Origin: Cricetomys ansorgei
Lineage: Eukaryota; Chordata; Mammalia; Rodentia; Nesomyidae
Assembly: GCA_026225945.1 (NCBI GenBank)
Contig: JAMJFZ010000289.1
Coordinates: forward strand, 1,852,001 to 1,916,000
Reading direction: 5' to 3'
Length of the DNA stretch: 64,000 bases
The notes beneath the pieces were generated by a model, which saw only the letters and a list, made by a program, of their open reading frames with translations, ran no database searches and was not told where the DNA came from. A program made the position numbers and the translations under genes. Positions 57,427 to 64,000 of this stretch are shown here, one piece after another (within the stretch, counting starts at the first letter, position 1; every line of letters begins with the position of its first letter).

Positions 57427-58290
57427 CTAACCATGCTTTATGAACAAGTGCCATGTTTTTTTGACGCTCTCTTACTATGAAAACATGGTATTCATTAACA
57501 CGAAACCCTGAGGCTAGTCTTTCCAGGACTTCTCTGTAGCGTCAAGCAGCAGCGGTCACTGCTTCTTCCTCCACAGGCTGACAGCATGCCCATTAGGCCT
57601 TCTAGCTCATCCAGCACCACATCATCGGGAGCCGCTGGAGATTCTGTCCTACCAGCCTTCCCCACACCTTGCCTGCATCCCTTTGGAACACCCTAGGAAG
57701 GTGGGCAACACTTCTGCCCTCTTCCCCTTTGTCCTGCACTCAGGGCCCAGCCCTGATTATGATTCTCTAGAGCTCAGTCCAGGAACCGACACTGAGCATG
57801 AAGAGTGTCTTGTGCTTGGCAGTTCCTGGTCTGTCAAGCAACGTCAACAGCTCTGACTACATAGAGGGCAGCTGGGAGGTGAGGGGAAAGGAGAAAAGAC
57901 AGTGAGGATTGACAACCTTGGGCCTTGGTTCCTTCTTTATATACTTAAATGATCGGCCATAGTTTTGTAGGCAGTATCCTTCTCAAAGGCTTGAAAGGTT
58001 TCTGGTCCTTGTGATTTGATAGACGGGTTTAACCTTATTTAAACATCACAAAACGCATGCATGATCTGAAACATCACAAAGCTTCTAGTGGTAACCCATC
58101 ATTCTGCATAGTATCACATTTTAAGTATTTGCAAATAATAAAATGAGATTTCCTTTATGTTTGCATATCCTATGTTCATTTGTGTTGAGTACGTCCTACT
58201 CAGCGTCAAGGAAGGCAAACATGGTATTTTTAAACTTTAAAACAATGTGAATGCATTATGTTACCATTATATACTTACATATAATTTTTT
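57426..58290. other. single-copy DNA with a weak exon-like segment
   Basis: 57,577-57,700 (124 bp) sits between a fair acceptor ('ttcttcctccacag') and a mediocre donor (AAG then GTGGGC) with one frame open. No domain recognised. Otherwise nothing. Confidence 0.3.
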
Positions 58291-59085
58291 CCCTTTCTTA
58301 ATTTCTCTTTTGAGAACTTTATATGTGGGGTGCAATATGTTCTCATCACATGCACCCCTCCCCCTCCATCTCCTTCATGTCTCCCCATCTCCCTTTCGAA
58401 TTCATGTCCTCTTATTCTATAATCATAAATGTACATTACAAACGCATGTAAGACCAACAGAGTCCAGTTAGTGTTCCGTTAGTGTCGCCTACTGGTGTAG
58501 GGCTGACCACTTAGGCATGAGCTATGGAAAGTTCTCGTCCCTGGGGAAAACTGACCTCCCTCCCTCAGCAGCCATTGATGCCTATAGCTCCTCAAAACAG
58601 GGCGGGGCCCTGTGAGCCCTCCTCCTACTCACTCTGAATTCTTTACTGGTGTCACCTTGCACGGACAGCCAAGGTTATTGAAACTTCATGAGCGCAACAC
58701 CCCTGTCGCATCATAAGGCACTATTTTGCACCATCTCTCCTGGCCCTCTGGCTCTAACAATCTTTAGAGCCCTCTTCTGAGATGTTCCCTGAGCTTCGGG
58801 TGTAAGGGTTGGCTATAGATATCCTGCCTGCCGGAGAACGGCACCCCAAAGTCGTTTACTATCTGCACATCGATGGGCTGTGTTTCCCTGTAATAGACTC
58901 CATACCTGGGGGAGGGTGGGAAAAAGAAGCTTTTTTGATGAGGAATGAAAGTTGAACTTATTTACAGGTATCAGGATAAGTATTTCAAAGACAGTTGGAT
59001 ATCAGTCTGGCAAAATGGCGTTCATCGTAGGTTCTTCTCTAGGGTCTCTGACTCCATGCCATCCTGGTGATTTATTGTGATCAGT
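58291..59085 (-). mobile_element. Lx-type rodent L1 3' UTR, antisense
   Basis: Plus-strand order 'cacccctccccctccatctc', 'tgacctccctccctcagcag', 'ccattgatgcctatagctcc', 'ggccctctggctctaacaat', 'ctgagatgttccctgagctt', 'atctgcacatcgatgggctg' and 'aagaagcttttttgatgagg' is the reverse of the rodent L1 3' UTR. 5'-truncated copy. Confidence 0.85.
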
Positions 59086-59097
59086 ACATGGTGATGT

Positions 59098-59099
<2 letters not shown>

Positions 59100-59141
<42 letters not shown>
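59100..59141. repeat. (GT)n microsatellite
   Basis: About 21 GT units. Confidence 0.95.
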
Positions 59142-59142
<1 letters not shown>

Positions 59143-59394
59143 TGTGTGTATACACGAAAACATGACATCTATGTTTTTCTTTAATTACAGAATTTTCAGC
59201 TACTACAGATTAGATGTCAGTTTGTCTTAGAGAATATATTCCTGTACTTATTTAAAGCAAGCACCTGAAAACAAGTGCTAGATTTGTATTTTTAACTAAA
59301 ATCTTAATTTGGCATAATATTTTGCACTACTAATCATGTTTACATTTAACCAATTAATGTGGTCTGTTCACATTCAGCTTCTTGATAATTATTG

Positions 59395-59512
59395 TCATGT
59401 GTGTGCCTGTCGGTGTCTGTGTGCCTTTTTCTGTGTGTGTCTGTGAGTATAAGTCTGTATGTGTCTCTTTGTGTGTGTATATGTACGTGTGTGTGTGTGT
59501 CTGTGTGGCAAT
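59395..59512. repeat. GT-rich degenerate repeat
   Basis: GTGT, CTGTGT and GTAT units interspersed; an eroded microsatellite. Confidence 0.75.
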
Positions 59513-60640
59513 AAATTACTATTTTTTTCTCCAGAAGATCAGAAGATTGTGAGATTTCCTTCTCTGGTGTGCTTTTGAAAGATGCATACAGGTTGTTTAC
59601 GGAGATGGGAGTTTGTCTTTCTGCATCTATTTGTATTTACCTTCTCAAAAATTCCACACTTCCCAAGAAGGTGTTTTGTTTGTTTGTTTTTGGGGTGTGT
59701 GTGTGTGAGGGGGGTGGGGATCTTATTATTTTTAGATTATTTCCCCACGCCTTTATAAGCTTGCTCTCTGATCTAGAATGTTCCTGCTGGGCGCCCTTTC
59801 AATGGCATGCCTCCCTTTCTCCAGGTTCCAGCTCTTATGAGATCTTCCCCAGTCCTTCCCACTCTAGGCTCTGTTTCTCTCTCTTGCCTGTGACCGTCCT
59901 TCTAGCACCGTGTTGTCCTCATTCCCAGTGAATCTTGTCTCTGTACCTTTTCCTAGCTTCACAGTAACACAGTGACTACTGAACGTTTCTATGCTTCCTC
60001 CTCGGTGCTAAGCCCTTGCAGACAGTCGTGTTCTTATCCTGGGAGGAGTGCTCCCTGAGTGCTTAACATGCCCTGTTTTGTAAACGTGTGTACGTAAGAC
60101 ATGAAATGATACATATCAGACAATTATTTAGGGAGAAACACGGGATTCTCTTCTGCTTGTTGACTCTTTAGACCTCACAGTCTGTGGCCAATGGGAAGTA
60201 CCTTCAAAGCTAGAGGGCTGGAAAAATCAAGACACCTGTCCTTGACAACGGGGCTCACTCACTCATCTCTGTTACTCAGAAATAAGAGCATCAGTTTCCT
60301 TTCTGGCCTAGTTCGTAGCCTAATGTTGGGGTTTGACAACATTTATTGGCCTGCTTAGAAGCCGGATATCTATGTTTTTCTCCTGGGTTAGTTACTACTC
60401 CCTTTGTCCAACATGGAGGTTTTCCCAGATATTTCTAGAAACTCATTTCTTGCCCAATTCCTTCCCCCAAGGCCTCCTGAAACTTTTTTTAAGAACTGGA
60501 TTGCTACATGTGGGTCACATCATTCCATGTTTCCAGATGATGGTGGGAAACAAGTCTCTCTAAAGGGTCATCACAGAAGGCAAGGCTAATGATTCGCCAG
60601 CAAAAGAGTGTTTCTCACAGAAATGCTCATAAAGACCTTG
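59513..60640. other. single-copy DNA
   Basis: A (GTTT)n/(GT)n patch at 59,674-59,710. No repeat body or exon recognised. Confidence 0.5.
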
Positions 60641-60835
60641 TTTATTTATATTTCATTATTTATGTACATGGTGTGTTTGTGTGGGGGTTCCAATGGATGG
60701 CAGAAGGGAATGTCAGATTCCTTGGAGCTGAAGTTACAGGCACTTATGAGCGGCCTGGCATGGGTGCTGGGAACTGAACTTGGGTCCTCTGGAAGACAGT
60801 GCATGTTCTTAACCACTGAGCCATCTTCCCAGCCC
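60641..60835 (-). repeat. B2 SINE, antisense
   Basis: Right end 'aaccactgagccatcttccc' + 'agccc' is the reverse of the B2 head; 'aacttgggtcctctggaaga' and 'ttggagctgaagttacaggc' are the reverse of its body. Antisense A-tail is replaced by a TTATTTA-rich left end. Confidence 0.9.
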
Positions 60836-61197
60836 TGTATACTGATAGAGATTAAGAAATTCTTCTCTTCCTCACTTAGCACAGATCAATATTTCCTACC
60901 ACAGAGTTGTCAATTAATAGATACTTACTGAATCAACTAGGAAATCAGATTTTACCTCTTACAGGAAGCCTTCCTGAGCCACTCCATAAGCCCAAAAGCT
61001 CCTGACAATGTGCTTTTTTTCATTGATTCCTTGATAATAAGACTTAAACAACTTTAATATCTCCAATAGTAATTGTACCTGCGGCTTAAGCAACCTGTGA
61101 GATGCTGCATATGATCTACACATGTAACTATAAGAACAGTGCTTTTTTTATCATTCAGTATCCCAAGTACAAGATATTTGCAGCAATTTCTCTCTAT
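60836..61197. other. unassigned DNA
   Basis: No feature recognised. Confidence 0.5.
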
Positions 61198-61508
61198 TGT
61201 AGTACTTAGGCTACTGTGTGGGCTCAGCCAGGAAGACATATTTCATAACTCCAAACCCTGCCAGACCTCAGCAGAGGGAATCACTGCCATGGCAAGCTCC
61301 AACCTGAACAGTGGAACCTTGAGCATCTGAGCGCAGGTGTTTTTATTGATTCTCAACTCCTCAGGTGCAGATCATAAGCAATCAAGCATCCTCCACAGAA
61401 ATCCAACACCTGCAGACAATACAAAATGCCAGGGCCCATGCATCCCTTTTTCCAACAGTGCACAAAAACAATTACTTTAAACGCAACTAAAACTAAGCTT
61501 CCACAACA
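61198..61508 (-). repeat. 3' LTR of the small LTR element
   Basis: 311 bp. Shares with the 5' LTR 'tcaggtgcagatcat', 'aagcaatcaa', 'tccaacacctgcagacaata', 'caaaatgccagggcc' and 'cttccacaaca'. Confidence 0.8.
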
Positions 61509-61521
61509 TTTCCACCTTTCC
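61509..61521 (-). promoter_or_regulatory. putative polypurine tract
   Basis: GGAAAGGTGGAAA on the minus strand, immediately upstream of the 3' LTR. In LTR elements this primes plus-strand DNA synthesis. Confidence 0.6.
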
Positions 61522-61739
61522 GTATTAAAAATAATCGCTTTGCCTTTACAACACAATTTAACACATTAACAACACAATAACAACAAAGTAACCAGCAAAA
61601 CTATTTACAAGAGGAACAATCATGAGTGTTGCTAATTCACTGGATCAAATGAAACCAAACATCTATCAAGCTTTCTCAATGTCTTTGGATGGCAGGAAAA
61701 CATTATCAATGTCCCATTATTTGGAATTCACTCACGATC

Positions 61740-62093
61740 TTAACTAAGGGGCTTTTGGCTCCAAGCTGCAGCTTCCACAGCAGGGGTTCCTGGGCTGGTG
61801 GGAAGAATATCTGGCAAAGTCTTGGCAGTTTGGCATCTCTTCTCACCACTGCAATGGGTAAACACACACCCTTCTTCATAGGCCTCAAACACAAGATCTT
61901 GAGCTTCACACACATACAACGCAGCTATCAGAAAACACAGTTTGTGAAACAGCATGCTACCACCAGTGGCAGTAGGGAGCGTCAGCTCCATGATCAGGAA
62001 AAGCAGTAAGAAACTTGCTTCTTTCCTGCTCCCAGCTGAATTTTTTGTTTGTACCATGTCTTTCTCTAAAGGTTTCTCTTCTCTGACTCTCAC
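61740..62093 (-). CDS. unassigned small ORF inside the LTR element
   Basis: A 117-codon open frame occupies much of the internal region. The N-terminus is charged, then two hydrophobic stretches follow (about residues 27-35 and 47-62), the second starting at a methionine and resembling a signal peptide or membrane segment; the rest is polar with several cysteines. It could be a degraded leader of an envelope-like gene or chance. No family match is claimed. Its position between primer site and polypurine tract is the main reason to note it. Translation is unproven. Confidence 0.25.
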   Translation of the reverse strand: MRVREEKPLEKDMVQTKNSAGSRKEASFLLLFLIMELTLPTATGGSMLFHKLCFLIAALYVCEAQDLVFEAYEEGCVFTHCSGEKRCQTAKTLPDILPTSPGTPAVEAAAWSQKPLS

Positions 62094-62310
62094 TTTTGAG
62101 CCCTCTTTCTCACTTAATTTTCACAATTTTCTCTTCGTAGAGACTTATTCCTCTTTTTCTCTCTCCTCTTCCTTCAGGAGCCTTCAATTAATACCTGGAT
62201 CTCTATCCTGTTATAGCTTCTCTGAGCATACTTTACTGGACTCTCTGAGGTCTGGAATTTCTCTCTCTTCTTCCTTGTATCCATGTTGAATTAGCTCACC
62301 CCACGCTGAA

Positions 62311-62317
62311 GGCACCA
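62311..62317 (-). promoter_or_regulatory. putative primer-binding site start (TGGTGCC)
   Basis: TGGTGCC on the minus strand is complementary to the 3' GGCACCA end of tRNAs such as Phe. Only the first seven bases fit; the following TTCAGCG does not match tRNA-Phe, so the primer identity is open. Confidence 0.45.
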
Positions 62318-62319
62318 TT

Positions 62320-62637
62320 TGTAGTTGTTCACTGCTGTGGTGGTTCAGCCAAGAAGACAAGGAAGCATATTCATATCTGCAAATTCTGCTAGACCTCAAC
62401 AGAGGGAACCACCGCCATGGCCAGTGCCATACTCACAGTAGAACCCAGAGCACCTGAGCTCAGGTGTTTCATTGATTCAGAACTCAGGTGCAGATCATCA
62501 GCAATCAAACATCCCCCCCCCCACAGAAGTCCAACACCTGCAGACAATACAAAATGCCAGGGCCTATGTATCCCTTTTTTCTAACAGTGCACAACAACAA
62601 TTATTTTAAACACAACTAAAACTAAACTTCCACAACA
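62320..62637 (-). repeat. 5' LTR of the small LTR element
   Basis: 318 bp, TG...CA ends. Carries a run of about 11 C (near 62,510) absent from the 3' LTR, accounting for part of their length difference. Confidence 0.8.
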
Positions 62638-63045
62638 TCTGTTATTAAACAGAATGCATACAGTTCTCTTTTACATAATATCCTGACACTTTTCCTTTCA
62701 TATAAAGAACACTACTTTTCATGCCTGATGAAATTTCCAGTTGTGTTTGCAATCATCGCTAGAAAGGTTGCAACATCAAACTCTTGGCTCCATTACAGAC
62801 CATTACGGGGAAGCACCATCAGCTCTCTTCCTATGCCACATTTACTTCTGACATTGTTATTTGATGTGTGTCACATAACAATGTTTTTAATATGTTCTTC
62901 GCTCTTTGGAATAAGATAAGGTATGAATTAATACCTGTAGAGTATTTCTAAGTCATTGTATTTATTCCTTCAATATACCACTAATAAGCACTGACGAATC
63001 AGGTTCTGAACAGTAGGCTGTTGTAAACTTTGACCTGAAGGAATT
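62638..63045. other. unassigned DNA
   Basis: No feature recognised. Confidence 0.5.
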
Positions 63046-63112
63046 ATAAGTATTATAATTATATAATATATTATATGTATAATTATATAATAATTATAAT
63101 TATTATTAGTCA
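63046..63112. repeat. AT-rich, near-palindromic tract
   Basis: Almost only A/T with interleaved taattata and tataatta units, able to fold on itself. Confidence 0.85.
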
Positions 63113-63329
63113 ATTTGACTAATATACAAGCGGGGAAGAGATACAGGTCATGCACCTGTTTGGATCCTGTGTTTTCAGAATTAGGGAGGGGAGAGGAAGG
63201 ACAGATTTGAAAGGCTTTGCAAATACAGTTCTAATAATAACAACTGCAACTGACAATGGTAAAGCCCTGGGTGGTTTACAATGCATTCTAATCCAAATGA
63301 TAATTACAATTATCAACATTTGTATGGTA
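63113..63329. other. unassigned DNA
   Basis: May hold the left part of the MIR that follows; not demonstrable. Confidence 0.4.
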
Positions 63330-63470
63330 GTTCTAAGGTGTATCCAGATTATGTAATTTGTTTCTTACAATAATCTTGTGAACTGGCCATGGCTAATTTG
63401 TCATCCCCTTCTTGGAGATGAAGAGGGAAAGTTTGAGAGAGGCAGTAGAACTTGGTCTTGGGTGTAGATG
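63330..63470 (-). repeat. MIR SINE, antisense
   Basis: 'ttcttacaataatcttgtga', 'tttgtcatccccttcttgga', 'gatgaagagggaaagtttga' and 'gagaggcagtagaacttggt' match antisense MIR core order. Confidence 0.7.
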
Positions 63471-64000
63471 TTGTACTTGGCTCTCACATGGCCTATCCAA
63501 GTGTCATAATTCTTTTACTAGGACCGCGAGCACACCGCAGAACCTGTAAGGAGAGAGGGTAATATAGTCCTCCAAGTTTGTGAAATAAGAAAATGTCTGC
63601 AGAATAAGTGAGATAGCTAATCCTTTCCTATCACTGAAATTGCATTATTCTATGATTACTCCCTGTGAACGGCTTTCAACAGTCGCTCTTCACTCTATTT
63701 TCCTAAGTTTCTTCTGTGTAATTTGTTTCCCAGCCTTCTGGATAGAATGGTGATACCTTTGAGCATATAACCAAATTCTTACTCATGAAATCATCTCAAC
63801 CAAAAATGCAGAAATGTGCATTAGGATTCAATTTGCTTAAATCTGAATAAGGCTTAAGTAGCATGTGACAGGCACCAAATAACTACTCCTTGACTGATTA
63901 ACATGTAGGCTTCCTTGCGAATAGTAGTTGGTGGCTTAGCCCTAGAAATACTGCCTGGCTTCTTGGTTAGAATTGTTTATTTATGTCATAGTTAAATTAT
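63471..64000. other. single-copy DNA
   Basis: No repeat or exon recognised. Confidence 0.5.

Larger units (their letters stand above)
61198..62637 (-). mobile_element. small non-autonomous LTR retrotransposon / ERV, paired LTRs
   Basis: Two LTRs in the same orientation (61,198-61,508 and 62,320-62,637) bound an 811-bp internal region. On the minus strand the order is 5' LTR, TGGTGCC (putative primer-binding site start) 2 bp after the LTR, internal region, purine tract GGAAAGGTGGAAA, 3' LTR. LTRs begin TGTTGTGG and end CTACA on that strand. By eye they are about 80% identical, so the insertion is old. No gag, protease or polymerase motif is visible, so it must have used enzymes in trans. Flanks (CTCTAT / TCTGTT) give no clear target duplication. 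Family not identified. Confidence 0.78.

Overview
This window is non-coding nuclear DNA of a muroid rodent. I base that on its repeats: B1, B2, B3 and B4-type SINEs, rodent Lx-type L1 elements with the long rodent 3' UTR, rodent MaLR LTRs, a URR1-type hAT element, many long (GT)n, (CT)n and (GGA)n microsatellites, and older MIR, L2 and L1M fossils shared by mammals. The better-preserved B1 copies carry the 'gatctctgtgag' form, which I associate more with rat or cricetid-like B1 than with the youngest Mus B1. No species call is secure. I found no convincing protein-coding exon, tRNA, rRNA or other RNA gene. The open frames are short and lie in repeats, microsatellites or unique DNA, so the window is probably intergenic or inside a very large intron.

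Layout. 0-7 kb: one B1, a long antisense L1M fragment (about 1.6-3.9 kb), an L1M 3' UTR, a MaLR LTR and a DNA-transposon fossil. 7-12 kb: a solo LTR, then a decayed Lx-type L1 (about 7.9-12.0 kb) with ORF1 and both ends of ORF2, an internal deletion and a (GT)n. 12-31 kb: a candidate ERV LTR with TATA box and poly(A) signal, a large (CT)n tract, scattered B2, B3, MaLR and L2 copies, a compound (TA)(CA)(TG) microsatellite at 27.5 kb, a homopyrimidine tract at 29.2 kb and another solo LTR. 31-32.5 kb: a single-copy, CpG-enriched stretch with a 62-bp T-rich tract, the best candidate regulatory element. 33-46 kb: MaLR LTRs, L1M pieces, B2 and B1, including an inverted L1 with a nested URR1 that has a recognisable 8-bp target duplication. 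47-49 kb: single-copy DNA with two RFX X-box-like motifs between two long purine tracts. 49-60 kb: B4, L1 with nested B1, L1 3' UTRs, MIR and an antisense Lx 3' UTR. 60-64 kb: a B2 and a complete small LTR retrotransposon (61,198-62,637, minus strand) with two LTRs, a putative primer-binding site and a polypurine tract, then a MIR.

No genes work together here. What the window records is layered transposition: ancient L2/MIR/L1M, then MaLR and hAT, then rodent Lx, B-SINEs and the small LTR family. Two single-copy segments (31.0-32.5 kb and 48.1-48.6 kb) look more like regulatory DNA than their surroundings. Repeat family names come from recognising consensus sequence by eye. Boundaries without an explicit landmark are good to roughly 10-50 bp.
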